A stretch of 64,000 bases of DNA, from assembly GCA_002700305.1 (NCBI GenBank), contig PACZ01000009.1:1-64000 (forward strand), written 5' to 3'. Positions 6,512 through 15,183 of this stretch are shown piece after piece. Positions within the stretch are counted from its first letter, which is position 1, and every line of letters begins with the position of its first letter. Both the position numbers and the translations under genes were made by a program. The stretch comes from Hyphomonas sp. (GTDB lineage Bacteria > Pseudomonadota > Alphaproteobacteria > Caulobacterales > Hyphomonadaceae). The notes beneath the pieces were generated by a model. The model saw nothing but the letters and a program-made list of their open reading frames with translations, had not been told where the DNA came from and did no database searches.

Positions 6512-9019
6512 TTAGTCGATGCGCATGGCATCGCGCACCAGCGTGTCTTCCGCCTCGCTGAGGATCGCGTCCTGAACGCTGGCGCCGAAGACGGGCTCCT
6601 TGCCGATTTCGAGCATGACAGGCACGGCGAAAGGACTGATCCGCTCCAGCGGCACATGGTCGATCTTGCCTTGAATTCTCAGGAGCATTTCGCCCAGGCG
6701 CCGCACATCCAGCAGGCCCGTCGCCGCATCCTGCCGTGCTGCCTGCAGAAGAACATGGTCCGGCTCATGGCTGCGCAGCACGTCATAGATGAGGTCGGTG
6801 GAGAAGCTCACCTGCCTTGAGTTCTTCTCCTTGCCGGGCAGATTGCGGTGGATCAGGCCGGAAATCTGCGCGCACTGGCCGAAGGTGCGCTTCATCAGGG
6901 CGCTCTCGTCCAGCCAGGCGTCGAGATCATCGCCCAGCATGTCCGGATGGAATAATTCTTCCATGTTTACAGGGCTGAGGTCTTCCATGCCCCATACGGC
7001 CATGGCGTATTCGCTGGCCACAAAGCCGGTCGGTTTCGCCCCGATCCGCTCCAGCCGCCGGGTCAGCAGCATGCCGAGCGTCTGGTGGGCGAGGCGCCCT
7101 TCGAAGGGATAGGTGACAAGATAGTGCCGGTCGCCGCGCGGGAAGGTCTCGACGAGGAGGTGATCGGGCGGCGGGATCTCGGAGCGCAGGTGCTGGATCT
7201 CGAACCATTCCTGGACTGGCTGCGGCAGGTGGCGCCATTCGTCCGGATTGTGGATCATGTGGCGCACGCGGTCGGCCAGGAAGGTCGTCAGCGGGAACTT
7301 GCCGCCATTATAGCTGGGGATCGCCGGCCGGTCGCCGGTGGCCCGCACGCAGAGCGCGTCCAGACCTTCAATGGTTACAAGGCTCAAGACCTCCCCGCCG
7401 AACAGGAATGTGTCGCCCGGCGTCAGTTGGGAGAGGAAATATTCCTCCATCTCACCCAGTTTGTGCCCGGCGCGGATCGCGCGCTTTTCGCCCGCCTGCG
7501 GCTTCCCCGCAAAGCTCGCCAGCCGCACCGACAGCATGGGCGCCTCGACGATGGCGCCGACATTCATCCGGTGCGCCTGCGCATCCCGCGGCGTGCGCGC
7601 CACCCAGCGCCCGTCCGGCCGCCGCACGATACGGTGATAGCGGTCATAGGTCTTCAGGGCGTATCCGCCGGTGGCAACAAAATCGACAATCCTTTCAAAG
7701 TCTTCCCAGCCCAGATCCTGATACGGCCCGGCGCGGACGATCTCGTCATAGAGCTCTGCGAGGTCGAACCCGTCGCCGCAGGCCCGGCCCATGACATGCT
7801 GGGCAAGCACGTCCAGCGCGCCGGTGCGCAGGCCCTCGCCGTCGATCTCGCCTGCCTCCACGGCGGCCTCTGCCGCGCGGCATTCCAGCACTTCGAACCG
7901 GTTGGTCGGCACAAGCACGGCGCGGCTCGCCTCGTCCATCCGGTGATTGGCCCGGCCGATCCGCTGGATCAGGCGCGCGGCCCCTTTCGGCGCGCCCATC
8001 TGGATGACGAGGTCCACCTCCCCCCAGTCGATGCCAAGGTCCAGCGTCGAGGTACAGACGACGGCTTTCAGGTGCCCGGCCGCCATGGCCGCCTCGACCT
8101 TTGTGCGCTGGTCCCGCGACAGGGAGCCGTGGTGCAGCGCGATCGGCAGGCCGTCCTCGTTCACGTTCCACAGCTCCTGGAACATCAGTTCGGCCTGGCT
8201 GCGCGTGTTGACGAAGACCAGCGTCATCGTCGCGCGTTTGATCGCCTCATAAACCTCCGGCACGGCAAAGCGCCCGGAATGGCCAGACCACGGAATGCGC
8301 TGATTTGAAATGAGAATATCAACATCCGCCGAGACGCCGCCTTCGGCCTGCAGGATACGCACGCCCTTCCCGTCGCCGCGCACATCCAGCCAGTCGGCCA
8401 GGCCCTGCGGGTCCCGCACTGTGGCGGACAGGCCAAGGAAACGGCAGGCTGGCGCCCAGCTCGCCAGCGTCGCGAGGCCGAGGGACAGAAGGTCCCCGCG
8501 TTTCGAGGCGGCGATGGCGTGGATCTCGTCCACGATCACGCATTTGAGGTCGGCGAAGAAGTCCTTCGCATGGTCCGACGCGATGAACAGGGCCAGCTGT
8601 TCAGGTGTCGTCAGCAGCACGTCCGGCGGGGTCTTCCGCTGGCGCTGGCGCACATGGGACGGCGTGTCGCCGGTGCGCGTCTCGATACGCAGGCCAAGGC
8701 CCATTTCCTCAACCGGCATCATCAGGTTGCGCTGCACATCCGTCGCCAGCGCCTTCAGCGGCGAGATGTAGAGCGTGTGGAGCGCCGGGATGCCGGAATT
8801 CTTGCGCGCCCCCTGCTGGCTGAGCTCGATCAGGCTGCCGAGGAAACCCGCCAGCGTCTTGCCGCCGCCCGTCGGCGCGATCAGCAGCGCGCTGTCGCCT
8901 GCCAGCGACCTCTCCGCCAGCGCCAGCTGGTGCGGACGGGCCGACCAGCCGCGCGCACCGAACCAGCCTGCGAAGGGCTCAGGCAAGGTAAATGCGGGGG
9001 GAGGCGCGCTGTCTGGCAT
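6512..9019 (-). CDS. ligase-associated DNA damage response DEXH-box helicase (Lhr-type)
   Basis: This 835-residue superfamily 2 helicase shows motif I APTGGGKT (Lys54), motif II DEIH (164-167), motif III LSAT (197-200), and in the second RecA domain STLDLGIDWGEVD followed by QRIGRANHRMDEASRA. The extended C-terminal part is the Lhr-core winged-helix region. Length and order match the helicase of the ligase-associated repair set, related to Lhr, an ATP-dependent 3'-5' translocase. PdeM is downstream on the same strand. The start at 9019 is supported by the compact N-terminus (LPEPFAGWFGARGW leading into the Q-motif RPHQLAL). Confidence 0.92.
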   Translation of the reverse strand: MPDSAPPPAFTLPEPFAGWFGARGWSARPHQLALAERSLAGDSALLIAPTGGGKTLAGFLGSLIELSQQGARKNSGIPALHTLYISPLKALATDVQRNLMMPVEEMGLGLRIETRTGDTPSHVRQRQRKTPPDVLLTTPEQLALFIASDHAKDFFADLKCVIVDEIHAIAASKRGDLLSLGLATLASWAPACRFLGLSATVRDPQGLADWLDVRGDGKGVRILQAEGGVSADVDILISNQRIPWSGHSGRFAVPEVYEAIKRATMTLVFVNTRSQAELMFQELWNVNEDGLPIALHHGSLSRDQRTKVEAAMAAGHLKAVVCTSTLDLGIDWGEVDLVIQMGAPKGAARLIQRIGRANHRMDEASRAVLVPTNRFEVLECRAAEAAVEAGEIDGEGLRTGALDVLAQHVMGRACGDGFDLAELYDEIVRAGPYQDLGWEDFERIVDFVATGGYALKTYDRYHRIVRRPDGRWVARTPRDAQAHRMNVGAIVEAPMLSVRLASFAGKPQAGEKRAIRAGHKLGEMEEYFLSQLTPGDTFLFGGEVLSLVTIEGLDALCVRATGDRPAIPSYNGGKFPLTTFLADRVRHMIHNPDEWRHLPQPVQEWFEIQHLRSEIPPPDHLLVETFPRGDRHYLVTYPFEGRLAHQTLGMLLTRRLERIGAKPTGFVASEYAMAVWGMEDLSPVNMEELFHPDMLGDDLDAWLDESALMKRTFGQCAQISGLIHRNLPGKEKNSRQVSFSTDLIYDVLRSHEPDHVLLQAARQDAATGLLDVRRLGEMLLRIQGKIDHVPLERISPFAVPVMLEIGKEPVFGASVQDAILSEAEDTLVRDAMRID

Positions 9020-9117
9020 GGCTTCAGATTAAACTACCGCAAGACACGGCATTTGCAGGTTTTTTTCCAGTCACTTTCCGGCAAAGTGCAGACTCCGCCC
9101 CAGCTGATGGAAAACCG

Positions 9118-9819
9118 ATGCACCCTGCCTGCCTGTCCCGCCTGCCCCTGATCGCCCTGCCCCTGCTCGCTTTTCCGGCCTTTGCGGAAACGCCGCTTGA
9201 GGCCGCCCTTGCCGCGCCAACAGATGGCCCCGCCTACCGGTTCGACATGAAGATCGACGACGACACCCTCAAAGGGGAAGCGCAGGTCGACCCGACTCGG
9301 CCAGAAGGCCAGCGCCTGACGCTGATCTCTCCCGATCCGGCAACGCTGGAAGGCGAAGCGGCCGAAACCTATGCAAAGCTCCAGGCCAGAACATCCGGCG
9401 AAAAGATCTGGTGCACCAGCTTCAAGTCCAACATCCCGGCCGATGCAAAACTCATCTCCGAATCCGGAGAAGCCGCCGTCTACAGTTTCACGCCGCTGCC
9501 GGGCGACGACAAGGACATGGAGAAGGTCTACAAACACCTGACGGGCCGGGTCACCGTGTCCAAGCTAACGCCCGCCATCCTTGCCTTTGAAATGTTCGCC
9601 GAAAAACCGTTCAAGCCGGCCATGGTCGCGCGGATCGACAATTTCTCCATGAAGGCCGACTGCAGCCCCGCGCCGGACGGGCGGACATATATCAGCGCGT
9701 TCTCACTCGACGTCAGCGGCAATGCGATGATGCAGCCGTTCAGCCAGTCGGACCACCGCGAGATCACCAAACTCGTGGCCCTGCCCGGCGATGCGACGCT
9801 GACCTCCGGCGATAAGTAG
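9118..9819 (+). CDS. hypothetical secreted protein
   Basis: The reading frame is open from 8992, but the real start is the ATG at 9118, which begins a clear signal peptide (LSRLPLIALPLLAFPAFA, cleavage before ETP). The mature protein of about 210 residues is beta-rich with two Cys residues (WCTS and ADCS) that could form a disulphide in the periplasm. I see no catalytic motif and do not recognise the family. It diverges from the helicase gene and converges on the serine hydrolase that follows. Codon use is typical of the window. Confidence 0.72.
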   Translation: MHPACLSRLPLIALPLLAFPAFAETPLEAALAAPTDGPAYRFDMKIDDDTLKGEAQVDPTRPEGQRLTLISPDPATLEGEAAETYAKLQARTSGEKIWCTSFKSNIPADAKLISESGEAAVYSFTPLPGDDKDMEKVYKHLTGRVTVSKLTPAILAFEMFAEKPFKPAMVARIDNFSMKADCSPAPDGRTYISAFSLDVSGNAMMQPFSQSDHREITKLVALPGDATLTSGDK

Positions 9820-9843
9820 GCGCGGACCGAGCCTGTTCCGCCC

Positions 9844-11400
9844 TTATTCGGTGAGGCCGTATTTGGCGAGGATCTCTTCACGGATCGCCTGAATGGCTTT
9901 CTCGCTGCGGGCGCGGCGCCGGTCGATCTCGGCTTCGATCTCGGCCTCGGCAGCTGCCCGCGTCGCCGCGACAGCAGACCGCTCGTCCTCCGCCGCCTGC
10001 AGCGCCATCAGCACATCGCGCGTGAAATTGTTGATGTTGAACCGGGCTCCGCCGATCACGTCGAAGCCGCGCCGAACGATGACGGCATTCATGCTCGGCA
10101 CGATCACGACATACTGGCCGCGATTGCCGGCCATGTAGAATGTATCCGCAGGCACGCCTTCGGCATCGGTCATCAGCCAGAACTGGGCGCCATAGCCGGG
10201 CGAGCCGGCAGGCGGCTGGGCCGGTGCGGGCGTGCGCACAAAGTCCACCCAGCCTTCCGGCAGGATGCGCTCGCTGCCCCACATGCCGTCCTGCAGATAG
10301 AGCTGGCCGACACGGGCCAGGTCACGCGCGGTCGACCAGACCTGGCTTGAGGAAACGAAATCGCCGTTCCAGTCCACTTCCATCGTGGTGTGGCGCGCGC
10401 CGATCTTGTGCAGCACTGCTTCATACGGGAAGCTGTGGAACTTGCTGTCGTCGCCGATAGCTTCGCGCAGGGAGCGCATGGCGATCAGCGTGTCGTCATT
10501 GGCATATTTGAACCGTTTGCCGGGCATCGCTTCCATCACTTTGGACGCAGCCTGGTCGACGACCCGTCCGCCGCCGAAATAGAGCCGGTCGGTCCGTGAG
10601 CCGGATTCACCGCTGTCGAGGCCGCTGGCCATGTGCATCAGGTTGCGGATCGTGATGTTGCGGCGCGGATCGGCGCCGGAATCCCAGGCCTCGATCACGG
10701 CCGGATAGTCGATGTCGATCATGCCTTGGCGGCGCGCGGCGCCCAGCACGGTGGCGGTGATCGACTTGGCCACGGACCATGTCCGCTGCGGCGTTTCATG
10801 ATCAATCCCGCGGGCATAGCGCTCGGCGACGATCTGGCCGTCCTTGACGACGACCACCGCGCTGGTGCGCGTGCCATTGCCATAGGTGCGCTCGTCAAAG
10901 GCGAAGGAGACCGGAATGTCGAGGCGCTCTGCCTCTTCTGTCCGCAGGCTGACCTGTACGTTCGAGCCGATGGCACTGCCCCGGTCCTCGCCGGTGGCTT
11001 CAGGCCAGGCGGCAAAGCGCGGCAGATAGCCGATCATGATTTCATCGGCGCCCGCCGGCAGCTGGGTACAGCCAAAGCCCGGCCGGTAAACCGCCATGCG
11101 CGGCGGCATGGAGCGGTCATACTGCACGCTCACCGTCTTTTCGTTGAGGTCGATCCGGGCGTCGGGCAACTGGTTAAAGGCACGGCGGAAATCGGTGTAG
11201 ATGCCGTCGAGGTCGTTGTCTTCAATCGTCGCCATATCCATGCCCGCAACGAATGTGTCGGAGCAGATGAAGCTCGCTTTCCAGCCAGCTGCCAGCGACT
11301 TGTCCATCAGGTCCGTATTCCCGCCTTCCTGGGCGAAAGATGGCAGGGCCATCAGGGCCAGCGCGACAGCGGAGGCAAAAACGGAACGGACTGGCTGCAT
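9844..11400 (-). CDS. serine hydrolase, beta-lactamase/penicillin-binding-protein fold
   Basis: The start is the ATG at 11400, nine bases after GAGGGAG, giving 518 residues with a signal peptide ending SFAQ. The beta-lactamase-related domain carries the S-x-x-K nucleophile motif as SVAK (Ser209, Lys212) and the Y-x-N motif as YAN (299-301); the usual KTG box is replaced around AGNRGQY. Such proteins are periplasmic esterases or peptidases more often than antibiotic-destroying enzymes. About 180 residues precede the catalytic domain. The last 50 residues form a charged Ala/Glu/Arg helix (EAEIEAEIDRRRARSEK), an unusual coiled-coil-like tail. It interrupts the DNA-repair genes without an obvious link to them. 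Confidence 0.85.
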   Translation of the reverse strand: MQPVRSVFASAVALALMALPSFAQEGGNTDLMDKSLAAGWKASFICSDTFVAGMDMATIEDNDLDGIYTDFRRAFNQLPDARIDLNEKTVSVQYDRSMPPRMAVYRPGFGCTQLPAGADEIMIGYLPRFAAWPEATGEDRGSAIGSNVQVSLRTEEAERLDIPVSFAFDERTYGNGTRTSAVVVVKDGQIVAERYARGIDHETPQRTWSVAKSITATVLGAARRQGMIDIDYPAVIEAWDSGADPRRNITIRNLMHMASGLDSGESGSRTDRLYFGGGRVVDQAASKVMEAMPGKRFKYANDDTLIAMRSLREAIGDDSKFHSFPYEAVLHKIGARHTTMEVDWNGDFVSSSQVWSTARDLARVGQLYLQDGMWGSERILPEGWVDFVRTPAPAQPPAGSPGYGAQFWLMTDAEGVPADTFYMAGNRGQYVVIVPSMNAVIVRRGFDVIGGARFNINNFTRDVLMALQAAEDERSAVAATRAAAEAEIEAEIDRRRARSEKAIQAIREEILAKYGLTE

Positions 11401-11578
11401 GTTTGAAAACTCCCTCTTCTCCGGGGGAAGTCTATGCACAGCTCTTCGTGTCGCAAGTGTGGCAACTCAGTTAGAATATCGAAAAATCTCTGAAAATTCA
11501 GGGGCAGGCATTTCAGCCGGGGTTGAAAATGACCGGCCCCCGCCTTCCCTGCGCCCTGCGGCCCGCTACATTGAGCAG

Positions 11579-12607
11579 ATGCTCCGCCCGGACCTCCTGC
11601 TGCAGCCAACGCCCAAGGGCCTGTATTGCCCGCCGGGGGACTTCTATCTCGACCCGGTGCGCGGCGCTGTCGACCGGGCGGTCATCAGCCACGGCCACTC
11701 CGATCACGCCCGCGGCGGACATGGCGCCGTCCTCTCCCATCCGCACACGTTGGCCATCATGGCGGCGCGTTACGGGCAGAATTTCGCGAAATCCACGCAG
11801 GCGCTGGAGTATGGCGAAGTCATCGACATCAATGGCGTCTCCGTCTGGCTGACGCCTGCCGGGCACATTCTCGGCTCTGCCCAGATCACGGTGGAATACA
11901 AGGGCCTGCGGATGACCTTTACCGGCGACTACAAGCGCCGGTGGGATCCGACCTGCGCCAGTTTCGAGCCCGTGGACGGCACCCACATCTTCATTTCAGA
12001 AGCGACGTTCGGCCTGCCCGTCTTCCGCCATCCGCCAACCGAGCACGAGATGGGCAAGCTGCTCCGTAACATCGCGGACTTCCCGGACCGCACGCATTGC
12101 GTCGGCGCCTATTCCCTCGGCAAGGCGCAGCGGATGATCCGCCACCTCCGCCTCGCCGGGCATGACGCGCCGATCTACATTCATGGCGCACTGGAAAAGC
12201 TTTGCCGCGTCTACGAAGACGCTGGCGTGCCCATGGGCGACCTGCGCCCGGCGACGCAGGACGACACCTCCAAAGCCGCGCGGGAAGCCTTTCGCGGACA
12301 GGTCGTGATCGCCCCGCCCGGCTCGTTCGAGGGCACTTGGGCGCAACGTTTCCCGGATCCGCTGATCGGCTTTGCCTCCGGCTGGATGAGCGTGCGCCAG
12401 CGCGCAAAGGCCAGCGGCGTGGAGCTGCCGCTGATCATTTCCGATCATGCCGATTGGGACGAGCTGACCGGCACGGTGCGAGACGTGAACCCCGACGAGC
12501 TGTGGGTGACCTATGGCCGGGAAGACGCCCTCGTCCGCTGGGCCATGCTGGAAGGACGCCGCGCCCGGCCGCTGCGCCTGGTCGGTTACGAAGAAGAGGC
12601 CGGTTGA
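11579..12607 (+). CDS. ligase-associated DNA damage response exonuclease (metallo-beta-lactamase fold)
   Basis: The 342-residue protein starts at the ATG at 11579; the upstream open frame is antisense to the serine hydrolase leader. The metal-binding HGHSDH box is at residues 38-43, followed by TPAGHILGSAQ, FTGDYK and ISDHADW, the pattern of the beta-CASP-like exonuclease (SNM1/Pso2-related) in the ligase-associated repair set. It would trim DNA ends before joining by the ligase encoded at 15184. In many genomes exonuclease and ligase are adjacent; here two envelope protein genes and a transferase separate them. Fifty-nine bases follow before the lipoprotein protease gene on the same strand. 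Confidence 0.9.
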   Translation: MLRPDLLLQPTPKGLYCPPGDFYLDPVRGAVDRAVISHGHSDHARGGHGAVLSHPHTLAIMAARYGQNFAKSTQALEYGEVIDINGVSVWLTPAGHILGSAQITVEYKGLRMTFTGDYKRRWDPTCASFEPVDGTHIFISEATFGLPVFRHPPTEHEMGKLLRNIADFPDRTHCVGAYSLGKAQRMIRHLRLAGHDAPIYIHGALEKLCRVYEDAGVPMGDLRPATQDDTSKAAREAFRGQVVIAPPGSFEGTWAQRFPDPLIGFASGWMSVRQRAKASGVELPLIISDHADWDELTGTVRDVNPDELWVTYGREDALVRWAMLEGRRARPLRLVGYEEEAG

Positions 12608-12666
12608 CCCCGCCCTCGGCACCGGCATTAACTGCAGACTACGGTGTTCCAGAAGGGGATTTCAGA

Positions 12667-13854
12667 ATGAAACGCCACCTGTTTGCCGGGGCCGCGCTGC
12701 TGGCGCTGAGTGCCCTGCCCGCCTGCGATGCAGTCCGCCTGCCGGGGATCAACCCTTCGGGCCAGGAAACGGCCGCTGCCGCTCCGCCTCAGGAACCTCG
12801 GACAAGCGATTCGGGTGTCATGATCGCGGAAGCTGCAACGCTGGATGATGCAGTGGGGGAAACGCCCACGGTCGACCGCGGCGCGCCGCCGGACGCAGAA
12901 GCTGAAGCCGGAGAAGAAGACACGCTGCTCTCCCCGGAAAGTATTTCAGGCGAAAAGACCGGCAGCGAAGAAACCGAAGAAGAAGCACCCGGCCTCACGC
13001 TCGCCGAACTGAACGCCGTGGCCTGCGGCCTGCCGGATGAGGCGCCGCCGACGCCGACAGTCGGTATGGTCGCCGGGGCAACCCAGACCGAAGACGCCGC
13101 CGTCGGCGCGGAGGCCGTGAACGGACTTGCCGCCAGCCTCAGCAGCTTCCCCGGCATCGTGAAGCTGGAGCCGGTCAAACCGGAAGAAGACGGCATGATC
13201 ACCACCGGCCATTGCGGCGCTGTGCGCATCGCGGATCACTGGCTGGTCACAGCGGCCCATTGCGTGGACCAGCCATATGACCAGCTGCGCATCATCGGCA
13301 CCGCCGAAAACCTGCGCTCGCCGCTCGCCCACACAACCGAGGGCGAGTTTGCCATCTGCCATGGCGGCTATGCCGGCACGGCCAATGGCTATGCCAATGA
13401 CCTCGCCCTGATCCGCCTGTCGGATGAGGAAGTCGAGGCGCTGGGCGATGTGCCGGTCGCCCGCTATGGCGCGACAGCCCTGCCGCTGGCGCCCGCCAAT
13501 TACCCGACCGGCGACATGGCCGGCTGGGGCCTGACGCATTTTGGCGGCAAGCTGTCGAACACGCTGCTGGCGGCCAGCATCCGGATCACGGGCACAGGCC
13601 CAGCCACGATCTATGTGGCCAGCCAGGCAGGGGCCGGCCCCTGCGTGGGCGACAGCGGCGGTCCGCTTTACGTGACCGAGGAAGACGGTTCGAAAACGGC
13701 TGTCGGCGTTCTTTCCGTTGTCGAACAGAACCAGGAGACAGGCCAGTTCTGCGCCGGAGACTATAATGGCCGCTACACAAACCTGCAGGGCTATGCCGGC
13801 TGGCTGAGCGATGTGATGGCGCTCTGCGACAGCGATGAAGCGGCCTGCCGGTAA
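12667..13854 (+). CDS. trypsin-like serine protease lipoprotein
   Basis: The frame is open from 12202, but the gene starts at 12667 with a lipoprotein signal (lipobox LPAC, Cys20). Residues 30-150 are a long, acidic, low-complexity linker rich in Glu, Ala, Pro and Thr. The chymotrypsin-fold domain then shows the full triad: His198 in VTAAHC, Asp245 in NDLALI and Ser330 in GDSGGP, with Cys residues placed for disulphides. The mature protease is therefore tethered to a membrane by a flexible arm in the periplasm or at the surface. The next gene overlaps its stop by one base, so a shared function is likely. Confidence 0.87.
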   Translation: MKRHLFAGAALLALSALPACDAVRLPGINPSGQETAAAAPPQEPRTSDSGVMIAEAATLDDAVGETPTVDRGAPPDAEAEAGEEDTLLSPESISGEKTGSEETEEEAPGLTLAELNAVACGLPDEAPPTPTVGMVAGATQTEDAAVGAEAVNGLAASLSSFPGIVKLEPVKPEEDGMITTGHCGAVRIADHWLVTAAHCVDQPYDQLRIIGTAENLRSPLAHTTEGEFAICHGGYAGTANGYANDLALIRLSDEEVEALGDVPVARYGATALPLAPANYPTGDMAGWGLTHFGGKLSNTLLAASIRITGTGPATIYVASQAGAGPCVGDSGGPLYVTEEDGSKTAVGVLSVVEQNQETGQFCAGDYNGRYTNLQGYAGWLSDVMALCDSDEAACR

Positions 13855-14426
13855 TGCGTCACGCGGTTCTGCTCACAGCCGTCGGCGTGCTCGCGGCCTG
13901 CGCCAGCCGGGGCACGGATGAGGCGAGCCGCTACGCCCCGCTGCCGATGCAGCCGGATGCCGCCTATGATCTGCCGACCGGCGGCCCGGAGTCGATCAGC
14001 ATTGCGGTCATGGATTGCAAAATGCCGGGCTGCCCGATCGTGAACGTTCTGCTGGACCCGGACAATTACTGGCAACGCACGTCCAATGACGGCGCCTATT
14101 CCGGCATCGCGCCGGGTGACCTCTACGCAGCGGTCAAATCGGCCTTCGAAGATCAGGGTTTTGACGATGTCGCCAGCGTTCTGGACATCACCAAGGACAA
14201 TCCTGCGGCCTGCCCGCAATACCTGCAGCGCGGTCTGGTTTATTACATCCACCTGGGCCGGGGCGGGCAACCGGGCCAGCGGATCAATTATGACACCGGC
14301 TGTTCCGGATCGCTCGATGCGCGCCGCGCAGAATTCGTGACGGAGGCTCTGGCGGAGATGACAGACCTCACCCATATTATCGATGGGGCTGTGACCCTGG
14401 AGGATGACATGGGCGACGAAGAATAG
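13854..14426 (+). CDS. hypothetical lipoprotein coupled to the serine protease
   Basis: This 190-residue product starts at 13854, sharing one base with the stop of the protease gene (TAATG), which implies translational coupling. The N-terminus is a lipoprotein signal with lipobox LAAC (Cys16). The mature part has five further Cys residues (MDCKMPGCP, AACP, TGCS) and ends in an acidic tail. I recognise no family. Tight coupling suggests a partner, substrate or inhibitor of the protease, but that is inference. Confidence 0.75.
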   Translation: MRHAVLLTAVGVLAACASRGTDEASRYAPLPMQPDAAYDLPTGGPESISIAVMDCKMPGCPIVNVLLDPDNYWQRTSNDGAYSGIAPGDLYAAVKSAFEDQGFDDVASVLDITKDNPAACPQYLQRGLVYYIHLGRGGQPGQRINYDTGCSGSLDARRAEFVTEALAEMTDLTHIIDGAVTLEDDMGDEE

Positions 14427-14438
14427 GTAACCGGATTC

Positions 14439-14469
14439 CCGGCTTCCGGATTCAGCCTCCGGAAGCCGG
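14439..14469. terminator. hairpin between convergent genes
   Basis: A perfect 12-bp stem (14439-14450 with 14458-14469, arm CCGGCTTCCGGA) with a 7-base loop lies between the 3' ends of the lipoprotein gene (14426) and the glutathione transferase gene (14481). There is no strong T-run on either side, so it is a terminator-like hairpin serving both directions rather than a textbook intrinsic terminator. Confidence 0.55.
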
Positions 14470-14480
14470 ACGGATCCCGC

Positions 14481-15095
14481 CTAGATCCCGACTTCCATCA
14501 TCTTCTGCCAGCCCGGACGGGCCTGCATCTTTTCAAACCATGCCTTTGTCGCGGGCCGGTTTTCCAGCCCGCCCTGCGCATTGGACATCAGGATCTGGAA
14601 GCCCATCAGACAGTCTGCCGCGGTGAACCGCTCGCCCGCGAAGTACGGATATTTCGACAGGTGCGCCTCGATCGTCGCCGCCGCCTTCTCGCGCTCGGCG
14701 GCCATCAGGGCCTGCGCCGGATTTCCGGTCATGTCGACCCGGGCAAAATAGACCTGCAGCAAGCCTGGAAGGAACACAGCGCCTTCGGCGGCATGGATCC
14801 ATTCCAGATAACGTGGAAATTCCGGTGAGCTGGGGCGCGGGTGCAGGTGATAGTCGGTATCATAGCGACCCATCAGGTATTCCGCGATGGCGCCGGTCTC
14901 GGCGATGACGACATCCCCATCTTCCAGCAATGGCGACTTTCCCATCGGGTGGATCTTTAGCAACTCCGGCGGCGCGAGGTTGGTCTCTTCATTGCGTTTG
15001 TAGTGCACGATCTCGTGCGGCACGCCGAGTTCGGCAAGCAACCAGACGATCCGCTGCGACCGGGAGGCGTTGAGATGGTGGAGCTTCAGCGTCAT
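14481..15095 (-). CDS. glutathione S-transferase family protein
   Basis: The 204-residue protein has the thioredoxin-like N-terminal domain (LHHLNASRSQRIVWLLAELG, then MGKSPLLEDGDVVIAETGAI with the glutathione-contacting Glu-Thr) and an all-helical C-terminal domain (AADCLMGFQI). Ser in NASRSQR is the likely thiol-activating residue. Members conjugate or reduce electrophiles in the cytosol. It diverges from the DNA ligase gene over an 88-base gap. The substrate is not readable from sequence. Confidence 0.88.
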   Translation of the reverse strand: MTLKLHHLNASRSQRIVWLLAELGVPHEIVHYKRNEETNLAPPELLKIHPMGKSPLLEDGDVVIAETGAIAEYLMGRYDTDYHLHPRPSSPEFPRYLEWIHAAEGAVFLPGLLQVYFARVDMTGNPAQALMAAEREKAAATIEAHLSKYPYFAGERFTAADCLMGFQILMSNAQGGLENRPATKAWFEKMQARPGWQKMMEVGI

Positions 15096-15183
15096 GTGGC
15101 GTTTCCTCTGGATGCGTTGATTTTATCGCGCGCCAGGACGTCCAGCGCTGTTATGCATCGCATTTGGCCCTATGTATCTGCAC

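Noticed and set aside
9844-11400. Antibiotic resistance beta-lactamase
   Set aside because: The third active-site box is not KTG and the protein has a long extension; an esterase/peptidase-type relative is more likely. The same applies to 32623-33759.
12202-12666. Serine protease extended upstream to 12202
   Set aside because: The extension is a shifted frame of the exonuclease gene; a lipoprotein signal begins at 12667.
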